Source: Liolophura sinensis
Lineage: Eukaryota > Mollusca > Polyplacophora > Chitonida > Chitonidae
DNA: 64,000 nt
Reading direction: 5' to 3'
Assembly (NCBI RefSeq): GCF_032854445.1
Contig: NC_088300.1
Coordinates: 61,850,984 to 61,914,983, forward strand
The notes under the pieces are model-generated. The model was not told the DNA's origin. It saw only the letters and a program-made list of their open reading frames with translations, and searched no databases. Of the stretch, positions 22,283-33,846 are shown piece after piece. Every line of letters starts with the position of its first letter. Position 1 is the first letter of the stretch. The position numbers and the translations under genes were made by a program.

Positions 22283-25200
22283 TCAGAAAGTAGGGCCTTT
22301 GAACCTAAAGACACTGTTGGGGTCCAAGTGTTGACCGAAATACTGGGCTGACAAGTCCCTGCTGGGCAGCTGAGCAGACTTAGAGGACAGCTTATCCCTC
22401 ATTGTGGGCTTGCCGGTGAACACATTAACCAGTGATGTGGTTGTCAGTTTCCTGTCCAACAAAAATACATGAAATCAAGAGATAGTGGTAGTGTATCCTT
22501 TCAAGTAAAAACTCTAAATTACATGTATATTGTGAGTATACTAAATGTATTAAACAGCTCTGGACATGAACTTCATGTAAGGTGAATTCATGCTTTGGAG
22601 CAAGAACTACAGGCCCCTTATGTTGTAAGACAGGCTGCTCATGTTCACATGTCAGCTGGTCCTATCATTTTCAAGAAAATCCTCGTGGATATAAGGAAGT
22701 TTACATTACATCAACTTTATCTCTAGTTCTGGCAGTATATATGTAAACCTACTGTGAAAAGCACGTCCATTAAAAGAACACAACAGTTGTAAAGTGATTG
22801 TGGCGGTGTACTGTGAAAACAGCTTTGGACTGATCAAATGTGAAGATTGACCTTATGTATTGACACGACTTGACACAGCAAAAATGATAACATTGGGAAA
22901 TAAAGTCACAAGCCAACTTGCTGAAGGAAACCCTAATTCTTCAACCTTTTCAACCGCACCTGGGACCAATGCTATAAAACATTCATTTTAGCATCATTAA
23001 TTTTTATAAAAACTGTTTGCATAAATTCTACTGAAAAGGTGCTTTAGAGAAAGTAGAAGATTTTGTAAATATCCATAAGCAAGGAGAAGTCTTTACTTAC
23101 TTGGCTTGAGAAGCTGGGCTTTTAAAAGCAGAAGATTTCACCTTTGTTATTTCTTTCTCCACCTCACTCTTTGGATGTGACTCTTGCCACATTACGACTT
23201 TGTAGTTCTTGTAACACATGGGACATGTCACCTCATTTTTCACTGAAAATGGAAGTATGCACGTAAACAGAGGTGAAAAAAAAAATATTGCAAATTCACT
23301 GATTCTGGGGAAAAACTGTCCTGTAAAGTTTTCTAAAACCTGTGACCATATTCTTTATTGTGAACACAGCAAAACTATGTAAGATGTTGATTTATTATTC
23401 ATTTATTTATTTTTGATATATAATTGAAACATATATACTGTAATTCTTCTTATGTTCGGAGAGATATTAATTTGTAGTGATGAAAGCTATAAATTACACT
23501 CTCCTGGTTTTATTTTGGAAAAGTAAAGATATGCATCTGTTGTTCATTAGAAGAGATATAAACACCGTGAGAAAAGAGGAACTGTGTATTTATGTTACAA
23601 TTACATGTGTACTGGCTAAAAGGAGCAGATGTCCCAAAAATTACTAAAAGTAAGGTAGTTTTAATTTTTTAAACTCAAAAAAGGTGAAATCTTCCCAATG
23701 GAAACATTGGGGATGAACAAACTGAGAGATGGCAATGTAACACTGAGGATGGTTGGAATCACTGGATATTAACTGAGTATAGACATGTGCTGTTGGAAAC
23801 ATTGAGAATGCACAAACTGAGAATGGACACAGTGGGGTGGACAAACTGGAGATAGATAAATGGATATGAGAAAGCTGGGGAAAAACTCACTGAGGGTGGA
23901 CATATGCTGTTGTACATGATGGGATGGACAAACTAGAAAGGGACAAATGGAGTTGGAAACACTGGGGATGAACAAACTGAGGATGGACCTGGAGTTGGAT
24001 ACACTGGGGATTAATAAACTGAGAATGGACCTGGAGTTGGATACACTGGGGATTAACAAACTGAGAAGGGGCATGGGGTTGGAAACACTGGGGATGAACA
24101 GACTGAGGATGGACCTGGAGTTGGATACACAGGAGATTAACAAACTGAGAATGGGCATGGCGTTGGATACAATGGGGATGAACAAACTGAGGGTGGACAT
24201 AGAGTTGGATGCAATGGGAATGAATAAACCGAAAATGGACAGAGTTGGATATACTGTGGATGAACATACTGAGAATGGGCATACATGTATAGATATGGAA
24301 ACATTGGGGATGAACAAACTGAGGATGGGCAGAGTTGGATATACTTGCGATGAACATACTGAGAATGGGCATACATGTACATGTATAGATATAGAAACAT
24401 TGGGGATGAACAAATTGAGGATGGGTCAGACGTACTTGTGAAGAACATTATGGACACATGCACATTGGGAATCAGATGTAAAATCAGATTTGGGCACAAC
24501 TGTATTCTACTGCTCAGTACATGCCTGACCAACTAGCTACATATTGGTGACTGATTAGATCTGAAATCTGTTTCATTCTTCCCAGCTTAGCTTTCAGAAA
24601 CACAGATCTGTACTCTTCCATTTACTAACCTGGAACTCTGTGTTTTTGAGTATACTGTCTTCAACATTTCAAAACTGTACACTACAAAAACATGTTTTCA
24701 GTAATCCTTCAGTAATTCTTCCTTCATATCACAGTTATTTGTGAATAATAAAGACAACAGCGAATGCCATTTTCATTTAGAGTCGGTCTCACTTGGCATT
24801 GTCCGGAAAAAGATAAACTCATTGAATGATTTGATTGAAATCATGAGATGTACATATAAAGGGTGATTAACTATAATTTGTGTGTTAATAATGAACAGAA
24901 ATGAACTATAATCAATTATGCTGTGAAAAAAGATGATCTTAATTTTGGGAAGAGCAGCTGAGTCCACCCTACCAATAGAGCCATGTGATTTGAAAATTGC
25001 GGCTTGCGAAGTTCTGATGCTGTCTGAGTAGGTGTGTCATTTACATCTGTGTTATTTGAAATGTTATGGTGAGATGAATTCAGAATTACTTTAAGATCAT
25101 GGAACACACCGTTTTGTGGCACTTTGGAGCCCGCCCAGGTGACAGGACCGAGATCCAGGTTAGTGCAAGTAACAGTTCAGAGCGGTTAATGTGGAAGCTA

Positions 25201-28200
25201 AGCTGGGAACATGACCAATGGATCTCAGAGCTAGTAACAGATGTACAGTACCGTTAACCTACTTGCTTTCTCCATGTTCAGATAATGACCAGACTTCTTA
25301 GCGAGATCCAGAGGGGACTCTTCTCTGATGTTCTGCCTATGAAGTTCTCCATCATGCTGCAGAAAACAGTTCAAACACCCAGGATGACCTCTCAAGGCAG
25401 AATAATGACCTAGAGTGTTGCCAAAATCTGCAACATTAGAGAGAACAGCATATGGCTTCAGTTTTGGCTTTATACCATTTCAAATATGCATTCACAAAAA
25501 TACAAAAACAAAAAAAAAAAACTCTCAGCAAATAAATGTCATGTTTCAATCAAAAAACTCCAAATTAATTTAAAATACATAACAAAAATGTAGAGAACAT
25601 GAAACAAGTAACTGACATATTACATTTATTAATTCCTACAGTTGTTTGTATACTGTGCTACATCCCATCATTTAAATTGGTTTTATTACCTAAACAATAG
25701 TGATACAACTAGTGCAGAAAAGTAAAAACAAAATCTCTAATAACACTTACTCATTAAATGTGTTGGAATGATTATAATAGACAGATACACTAGTACAATA
25801 TGATACAGAGAAGAGCAAGGTGGTGGTCGCTACACAGGTACCTATACATGCACAACCTACATGTATGTACTAAACTAAGCACAGTAAATGTCACTGGGGA
25901 TGAACAAACTGAGGATGGACCTGGAGTTGGATACACTGGGGATTAACAAACTGAGAATGGGCATGGAGTTGGATACACTGGGGATGAACAAACTGAGGAT
26001 GGCTATGGAGCTGGATACAATGGGGGTGAACAAATTGAGGATGGACCTGGAGTTGGTTTCACTGTGGTTGAACAAACTGAGAATGGACATGGAGTTGGAT
26101 ACGCTGCAGATGAACAAACTGAGGATGGCTATGGAGTTGGATACAATGGGGATGAACAAACTGAGGATCGACCTGGAGTTGGATACAATGGAGATGAACA
26201 AACTGAGAATGGACATGGAGTAGGATACAATGGGAATGAACAAACTGAGGATGGCTATGGAGTTGGACACAATGGGGATGAACAAACTGAGGATGAACCT
26301 GGAGTTAGAAAAACTGGGACTGAACAAACTGAGAATGAACATGGAGTTGGATACAATGGGGAGGAACAAACTGAGGATGGCTATGGAGTTGGACACAACT
26401 GGGATGAACAAACTGAGGATGAACCTTGAGTTGGATACACTGCGGATGAACAAACTGAGAATGAACATGGAGTTGGATACAATGGGGATGAACAAACTGA
26501 GAGTGGACCTGGAGTTGGATACACTGGGGATTAACTAAGCACAGTAAATGTCACCAAACCCCACTGGCCTGTGATTGGTTAAGTTCATATGGAGCATGTG
26601 TACAACAAAAAAGGCTATGACAACTTGAACATCAGAAAGCACTAAAGCCATGGTCCTTCAGCACTGGAATGGTCACTGAGCACATCTTTTGAATTACATT
26701 ACCATACGTAGGTACTTGTGAAGATATAAACGATAAAAGCAGTTATAGCTTACGGTCGGGGTAGTTTGCATCAAATCCTTTCTCCAGCAGCCAATGGACA
26801 CAATTCACAGCACCATGGTATGCTGCCTGATAAAGAATATAAAATTCAGTTGTAAGTTATAGCATTGCATACAGTGGGTATAAAACGTTGAAAGACTAAA
26901 ACTAGGATGTTGAAAAACCTCACAGTGACAGCTCAAATTGGACAGATGGGAAAGTAGATCACTCAACAAGCTAAAATGAAATTATAGCATTAGTTATTCA
27001 AATCCAAATTAACCAAGGACAAGTCTGAAGGTCAAACTAGACAGAAAATGACTGTCTATGACAATAAGAAGACCGACCAGTTAATATGATGTGTCATCAG
27101 AGCTGATGGTAATGTATGTATTTCCACAGGTTCACCTGTGAATCATGTCAGCTGGAAGACCTACCATATGAGCAGGGGTTTTGCCATCATTCTGCCTGAC
27201 CTCCATGGATATGCCCATTTTAATGAGGAGCCGCAAACAGTTGGTCTTGTCATGCCATGCCGCATGATGGGCAGCACAGTTACCACTGTTATCCACAGCA
27301 GTAATATCACAGTCAGACTTAATCAAATACTCCAAAACCTGCAAGGCTGCAAGAGAGATTGAATTAGATATACTTTCTAACGAAACATAATTACTAGTAT
27401 CTCATAACAGCTGTTGGCAAATGTAAATAAAATAAAACTATAAATTATAAAAAAAAAGTAATGCATGGGTCATTGTATAAAATTAAAATATATCTGCCGA
27501 TTAAATGAAAGTAAAATCAATGTGATTGGAGTTGTGAAACAACAGTCAAATACATGCACTCTTGATGGGACCATTGCAATGTCACATATTCTGATTTGTT
27601 TGGATATATCTTTATTTTATTTCAAATTGATATTCAGTAGGTTGGAGAGGCAAATATCAAGGAATAGACTTGATCATCTGGTTTTCTGCAGAAAGGCTAA
27701 AATATTCACATAATGGGTACCACTGTTTCAATTATCAACCACTTGGAGAGGACATGTATTACCTCCATGCTGAGCAGCATAGTGTAATGGCCGTTTCCCC
27801 AAATCACACGCACATTCCATATCTACCCCATGATCACACAGTAAGCTCAGAATGCCCCTGTGATTCTTCATAGCTGCCATGTGAGCTGGCTGCCTCCTTC
27901 TCTTATCTTCTGATGAAATATTAGCTCCTGAAGAAAAACAAATAAGATTTTTTCATACACACTAGCAACATTGTTAAATGATGTACAGCTAAGAATGCCC
28001 CTGTAATTCTTCATGGATGCCAAGTGAGCAAGCCGTCTTTCCTTGTGAGAGACACAACACAGCATAACCAGTCTACACTTGCAACAGATAAAGACTATCA
28101 GGCATAATTTCTCTGTGATTGCCACACAGAGTAACCAGTCTACACCTGCACCAGCTTAGACTGTCGAGCATGATCTATATGATCCACACACAGAGCAAGT

Positions 28201-29790
28201 CTACACCTGCATCGGATAAGACTATCAGGCATGATCTTTGTGGTCACCACAGAGAGTAACCAGTATACACCTGAACCAGCTTAGATTGTAGGCATGATCT
28301 CAATGATAAGTATACAGAGTAACCAGTTTACATCTGCATCAGCTTAGACTATCAAACATGATCTCTATGATCATCACACAGAGTAACCAGTTTACACTTG
28401 CACCAGCTGATAATGTCAGGCATGATCTCAATGATCTCACACAGTGTAATGAGTCTACACAGGCACCAGCTTAGACATTCAGGCATGACTGCTATGATCA
28501 CTACATAGTTACCAGCCTACATCTACACGAACCACACACATTAAGAATAAAACAGCTCATGCATACACAAGCTAGCTAAAGTCCCACATATCTCAGTCAA
28601 CACCATATGACATACCTACACCCGCATCAACTTATGTCTGTCATCATCACATCCAGATAAGCTGGGTCATGCAGGCAGACCATGCATAACCCATACATGT
28701 ACATCTACTTATACTTATGTGCTATGTACAAATATAATCACTAAGCTCCATCTGCCAGCAACACATCGATGGTCGTGGTTTTTTTCCGGGCTCTGCCCAG
28801 TTGTCTCCCGCCATTATGCTGGCCGCCGTCGTATACATGAAATATTCTTGAGTACAGCATGAACATCAATCAAATAAATAAATCAAATAAACAAAGCTCA
28901 CTTAACTAAAATACACAGTCTGCCTATGACCCCACTATACCTTAAGCATACATGCCTTAGTAATTGTTACATTTACAGTAATTATGGCAGCAGACAAGCC
29001 ATATTCCAGATACTCCATGTGCTTGTGGTCCAATCACACTGCAGAGCTCACAATGTGTACTGTACCTGCACTAGCCAAGGCAGCCAAACATGACCGCTCC
29101 CCATGATAAGCTGACAGGTGGGCGGCAGTTTGACCATCCTTGTCTGCTGTGTCCAGATCCTTGGTGTAAGCTAGCAGCAGGGTCACACACTCTACATGCC
29201 CACCAATACATGCTTCATGGATAGCCGTCCTCCCTACCTCAGACCTCTGCAGGGGGTCCACCCCTGCCTGAATAACAATTTAACAGACTCAGGCATGATC
29301 TCTATGATAGCATAAACAAATGAATAATGAATGAGATGAAGTCAAAATATAAACTGCAGTTAAATTTAAAGTTTCTTTTTAAAGAGCTATAGCCTACATC
29401 ATTTTAATGCTTGTATACTGTATTGTGTATTTAATTAGAATGTAATGTTTGGCATCTAAAAGCTTTTTGTGATGTCTGATTAATTTCTCATCGGAAAAAC
29501 TTAAAACGCCTTTAAGTCCTTCTGAAAATATATTTTTACCAATTGAAATGCAGTAATACATATGTGAAATCTACGGTTTATATACTGGAATCTACAATTA
29601 ATAAACGGTAATCTACAATTTATATACTGGAGTCTACAATTCATATAATGGAATTTATAATTTATACACTGGAATATATAACAACTAGACAAAAATTAAT
29701 ATTTACCTTCAGAAGCTGTTCAGCCGTTTCCAAATCTCCATATGAGCAAGCAACATGAAGGGGTCCACGGCCAAGCTGCACTGGTTCCAT
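22283..29790 (-). CDS. Ankyrin-repeat protein with C-terminal CxxC tail (complete)
   Basis: Coding exons on the minus strand are 29790-29707, 29267-29066, 27927-27763, 27346-27165, 26826-26754, 25427-25263, 23242-23101 and 22451-22283. All have GT..AG borders and matching phases; the sum is 1182 nt, or 393 residues. Eight to nine ankyrin repeats run from about residue 7 to 290 (GRGPLHVACSYGD, GRTAIHEACIGGH, GQTAAHLSAYHGE, RPLHYAAQHG, GKTPAHMAAYHG and others). The tail has VTCPMCYKNY at about 295-304, a lone CxxC pair, and then a Lys/Ser-rich stretch ending FKGPTF. Ankyrin stacks bind partner proteins; no enzymatic domain is visible, and no signal peptide or membrane segment, so it is probably cytosolic or nuclear. 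The start is the first ATG after an acceptor at 29,796-29,798, so a 5' UTR exon upstream is likely; one candidate donor is at 31,394. Length and repeat content recall ANKRD42-type proteins, but I do not assign a name. Confidence 0.9.
23690..24430. repeat. 42-bp minisatellite, array 1 (about 17 copies)
   Basis: The unit is close to ggatgaacaaactgaggatg followed by gacctggagttggatacactgg. It lies in the ankyrin gene intron between exons 25427-25263 and 23242-23101 and decays at both ends. Because 42 is a multiple of three and the unit lacks stops in several frames, long open frames appear on both strands. Confidence 0.95.
25895..26532. repeat. 42-bp minisatellite, array 2 (about 15 copies)
   Basis: It has the same unit as the array at 23,690 but lies in the preceding intron (between exons 26826-26754 and 25427-25263). 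It is bracketed by an identical 22-bp direct repeat (25873-25894 and 26533-26554, core taagcacagtaaatgtcac). Confidence 0.95.
27975..28046 (-). pseudogene. Partial duplicate of the third ankyrin exon, in the adjacent intron
   Basis: The stretch matches plus-strand 27,843-27,900 of the exon (shared aagaatgcccctgt..ttcttcat..atgcca..tgagc) with about 80% identity by eye. On the minus strand it keeps the exon's frame (ERRLAHLASMKNYRGIL against RRRQPAHMAAMKNHRGIL). It may be a dead fragment or a cryptic alternative exon. Confidence 0.65.
28075..28525. repeat. About 63-bp tandem repeat, seven degenerate copies
   Basis: Each copy has variants of agtctacacctgcaccagc, ttagactatcaggcatgatc and cacacagagtaacc. 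It sits in the intron between ankyrin exons 29267-29066 and 27927-27763, directly beside the duplicated exon fragment. An isolated piece recurs at 29,281-29,310. Confidence 0.88.
28755..28891 (+). mobile_element. 3' half of the tRNA-derived SINE
   Basis: It begins in the body (catcgatggtcgtgg) and includes gggctctgcccagttgtctc, ggccgccgtcgtatacatga and an aaataaataaatcaaat tail. Confidence 0.88.
29550..29690. repeat. Degenerate tandem repeat of about 28 bp, five copies
   Basis: Variants of ctacaatttatatactggaat follow one another in the first coding intron of the ankyrin gene. Confidence 0.7.
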
Positions 29791-30857
29791 TGCCTCTGTA
29801 TTTTCTTTAAAATATGCCAGGCAACAATAATTATGTACTCAATGTCTTATACAAATATTTTATGCACATGTAAAACTCTATCCTTCACCTCTCCCACAGC
29901 TGAATGTCAGTCATTCTGCAAGCAAATAAAATTCAGAGTGTAAGAGTACACCATAATCGTAAAAACCAACTGGGAAAATCGGGTTAACTTCCAATTGTTA
30001 CAATTGTCTGTACAAAGGAAGTTCACAATGAGTTGGTGAGTGACACACAAGTGTTGGCAAAGTATTAAAATCACATTACCGGTACATGTTTATTTCTCCA
30101 GACTAGCCCTGGATGACTACACTTTGCAGGGGCTCGCATAGTCATGGATTGCTCTCATTCAACTCTGAAGGAAGCATCATAAACTTTCCAGTTACTCTTT
30201 TACAAAGTTTAGTGTCCAAGGGCACCTCACTCTTAAAATCCCGAGCTGTCAATCATCCCATAGGTTAATATTCATCCATATTTCAGCAAGTTCAACTTCT
30301 CCGCTCACTTGAACTTCACAATTCGCATTCCTGGGACACACTTGACCATCGCTTGCAACTGTGTGGCCCAGGAAACAGCTGCCATTTCAGCAACTTGGAA
30401 ACAGCTGACAGGGAGAGGTTGCTGAAGTATAGATGGATATTTACCATTGGGGTGATTGACAGTCACGTGCGCTCGGATGCTAAGCATTGTAAAGGAGTAC
30501 CTGGGGAGGTTAGTAAGCATTCAACTGTTTGCCAAAAGTTTACAATGGTTCCTTCAGAGGTCAACGGGAACAACCCATGACTATGCAAGCCAATGCGAAG
30601 CATAGTCATACAGGGCTACTCCACACATGGTTATCCAAAAAATATAAAGCTGGCTGGAGTACAGTAAAGAAATCTACACACGCAGAACCACAGCATTGTA
30701 GTTAGCACGTAGGTAAGTATGCAGAAACGTGCCATTCATGACTTATGACCAAAGATGGCCCCATTATTCCGGTAAATGTACCCATTTTTGTAAGGGTAGG
30801 CCTTCTGCAGACGCAGAAAAGCTATCTAGACATCTGTGCCTTGATCAGTCAGTGTAA

Positions 30858-31022
30858 GATTTATTTATTTATTTGATTGGTGTTTTACGCCGTATTCAAG
30901 AATGTTTCACTTATACGACGGCGGCCAAAACTGTGGTGGGAGGAAACCGGGCAGAGTTCGGGGGAAACCCACGACCATCCACAGGTTGATGTCTGACCTT
31001 CCCACTTACGGCCGGAGAGCAG
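30858..31022 (-). mobile_element. Inverted SINE, head missing
   Basis: The plus strand starts with the reversed tail (atttatttatttgattggtg) and continues through tttacgccgtattcaagaat and ggaaaccgggcagagttcgg to cccacttacggccggaga. It is well conserved. Confidence 0.92.
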
Positions 31023-31029
31023 TCAGTGT

Positions 31030-31873
31030 ATGCATGGCCTGAGGACCTCTGCATTAATTTAAGCTTACCTTTTAGGTTCCCTGAAAATTTGTAAGAACCA
31101 TTCGGTTATTGTGAACATGCATCATCATAGTACTAAAGTTTACACTACCCTACTTTTACGGCAAATAACAAAATTCTAATCGAAACCTGGTGTATTTCTT
31201 CTCGTCCGAACCGCCATTTGTTTACGTAGGCAACGGTGGGTAACATAAGAATTTAAGACTTACCCTAAAGAAACGAACGATGAATTAATGAGATTGAAAT
31301 CTTCCATGGTATGCTACAACCATTTGATACATCACCCTAGTAACGACAATAAATGTAAAAAAGATTTCCGTCGACAAACGTTATATAAACTTACCGTCAA
31401 AGGAATCGTCAAATGAGAGTCCGTTTCGTGACTGAAATCCTAATTATCAATAACCCGTAAGCTACAGCGTTCAGCGGTGCGGACGCTTGTCGCTTTAGCG
31501 TGGTACGTAACATCAACTTTTATTATTACAGGTAGTATACGACCATTGGAGACCATTTAGATTACGTGTCTTTAACATCAACTTTTACAGGCACTATACC
31601 ACCACTGGAGAGCTTATTTACAGCATTTATAGCCATACCAGTGCCACAATTTGAGAACTCTAAGATTGCATGTGTTCGAATCCCGCTTCCGCCTGTGTTT
31701 CTGCATCAGCCACAGGTAGTGACAAGTGTGTAATCGTGTAGATGAACTGGTGTAGCCGTAGATATATATATACCCATACCGTTTAACGAGACTATCATAT
31801 ATACCATATCATATCATATACTAGTATATGATTATTTATCACTATGACTCTTAAGAAAATTTTGTAAACATAT
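31030..31873. promoter_or_regulatory. Likely 5' region shared by ankyrin and phosphatase genes
   Basis: This lies between the divergent ankyrin (minus) and phosphatase (plus) coding starts. Minus-strand donor-like gtaag sites occur at about 31,067, 31,258 and 31,394, which could end a non-coding first exon of the ankyrin gene. CpG density rises around 31,465-31,505 (gcggtgcggacgcttgtcgc). No TATA box is evident. Transcription starts cannot be fixed from sequence alone. Confidence 0.3.
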
Positions 31874-32141
31874 GGGGGCCTCCGTGGCTCAGTTGGTTAG
31901 CGTGCTAGTGCAGCGTAATGACCCAGGAGTCTCTCACCAATGTGGTCGCTGTGAGTTCAAGTCCAGCTCATGCTGGCTTCCTCTCCGGCCGTAAGTGGGA
32001 AGGTCTGCAGCAACCTGCGGATGGTCGTGGGTTTCCCCCAGGCTCTGCCCAGTTTCCACCCACCATAATGCTTACCGACGTCGTATAAGTGAAATATTCT
32101 TGAGTACGGCGTAAAACATCAATCAAAATAAAATAAATAAA
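31874..32141 (+). mobile_element. Full-length tRNA-derived SINE, best-preserved copy
   Basis: Head ggggcctccgtggctcagtt and ggttagcgtgctagtgcagc, B-box-like gtgagttcaagtccagctca, body to gtcgtataagtgaaatattc and tail caatcaaaataaaataaata. It serves as a good reference copy for the family in this window. Confidence 0.95.
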
Positions 32142-33214
32142 GTAAACATATGGATCGGTAATGCATCTTACCGGAAGCCCATTACCTAAAAGTATGCAAC
32201 CCACGGGACTTGAAACTTTTCTTCGATCTCTAACAAATGTGGCGTATCTGGGCAGCCAAGTAATTTTTTTTTCTATATTGCGCAGTAGCGTTTAAGAAAC
32301 GGCTGATGCATGGTGGGAAAAATGTTCCAAATGCTGTTGTTTATAAACAGACTTAAAAAAAATTATGACAGTGGAGAGTGTTGTAAAAGGACCACAATGT
32401 TTTTGATAGTTTTAGAGTCACTTGGAAATACAGAAATAGTCAGTGGGTTCTTATGCATTGCAACAATGATTAGCGAAATCGCAACTTTTAAATGAAGAGT
32501 TTTGGTTTCAAGATGTGACCAGTTCTTATATGAGCCGTTTACATTAGGTTTCCCATCATTTGGTTCACAATTTCCAATAAAGAGGTTGGCATATTTCTAC
32601 ACGAGGAAGTGTGATCTTCTACAGGTGATGTAACATGTGTAATGTGCGGGTAGGTATAAGGAAGTTGCATACATCTAGGTAATGGGCTTCTGTTAATATT
32701 GATGGACCAACTTGAAAGTATCAAGAAAAATGCGTCTAGGCTACTAGCTGGCTTCAGCTATGGGTTACATTAAATTTCTGTCCGTCGTTATGCCTTTTAT
32801 ATGGTAATCAGTTATCTACAGCCATATAATGTATGTCCAATCCCCAATAGGCCAAATCCCTAAAGGAATTAAAGTGGCAAAATTCTGTATTATTTATTTC
32901 ATTGCAGTTTTATTTAGTTCAACTTTGTGATATGACAGAAGTCAGCTTCATGGGTGGTTGAAACCAGGTATTTGGAAAACCTTTCAACTTCAATAGTTTC
33001 ATGCAAATAACGTCAAATATGTAAATTGTACTGTGGAATTATAGGGATAGGGATAGGGCTGGTGTTTAATTCTAGTGTGCCACACTTTGAACAGAAATCT
33101 AGCAACAGCAACCCTAATTCTTCAACCTTTTTGCTTATGACAGAGCAACTTTCAGTGTAGTGTATGCACATTTTGAAGTATGAGCACTTCCACCAGTTAT
33201 ATCTGTTAAATCTG
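32142..33214. other. Non-coding stretch upstream of the phosphatase gene
   Basis: I see no gene, and no repeat beyond short AT-rich runs. It is possibly part of the phosphatase 5' intron. A gtcagcttcatgggtgg phrase near 32,940 may be an old SINE piece. Confidence 0.4.
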
Positions 33215-33217
33215 TCG

Positions 33218-33348
33218 ACAACTTGTGGATGGTCGTGGGTTTCCTCATTCTCTGCATGGTTTCCTCCCATCATAATGCTGGCGACCATCGGATAAGTGAA
33301 ATATTCTTAAGTTTGGCATAAAATAAATAAATATTCAAATAAATGAAT
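33218..33348 (+). mobile_element. 3' fragment of the tRNA-derived SINE
   Basis: It contains acttgtggatggtcgtgggt, tcctcccatcataatgctgg and an aaataaataaat tail; it is diverged. Confidence 0.85.
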
Positions 33349-33779
33349 ATGACAACTGTCATATACTTGTATGTGAAATATATTCCTTAGGACATCACTG
33401 TCATTAAATCCCAATCAAAACAGTACGCCTTGAAATGAATAGAATGTTATGGTAGTCATACAGTTCATTTTGTATTTACCCATGAAGTCAGTTTGATTCA
33501 TAAAAATGTTTTCCTATAAGTAATCAGTTTGTGCTGCAAAACAAATTATGCATTTGACAGCGCCTCACCTGACCTTGCTGTACTGCAGCTGTTATCCATA
33601 TAAATTACGCTACAGAAATCAAACTTTTGACTGTAGAATTATGAAGCAAAAATCTGATTCTGAAGAGATTTTGAGTGGTCTGTGAGACATTAACTTCACT
33701 TATTTTTTTTATTTGTTTGAATTGGTTTTTTTTATGAATAAATATAAATTGTGTGTTTTTCTGTCCACTGTGCAGTTGG

Positions 33780-33842
33780 ATGTCTATGGAAGAAGTCATT
33801 ATGCCTGTTAATACATTTACTTGTGTGTGCTGGGGTGCCTGA
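33780..33842 (+). promoter_or_regulatory. Upstream open reading frame of the phosphatase gene
   Basis: If the exon starts at the tgtgcag acceptor (33,775), the leader has a 20-codon frame beginning M-S-M-E-E-V and ending TGA at 33,840-33,842, four bases before the phosphatase ATG. Three ATGs are in that frame. Such an arrangement usually lowers main-frame translation by forcing reinitiation or leaky scanning; that role is inferred. Confidence 0.4.
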
Positions 33843-33846
33843 AATC

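Noticed and set aside
23769-24532. Long open frames on both strands with a 14-residue repeat (such as NKLRMDLELDTL)
   Set aside because: They come from the 42-bp minisatellite inside an ankyrin intron; frames are open on both strands at once, as expected of a stop-free unit whose length is a multiple of three.
25875-26538. Repetitive open frames of 100-206 codons on both strands
   Set aside because: Same minisatellite, array 2, in another intron of the same gene.
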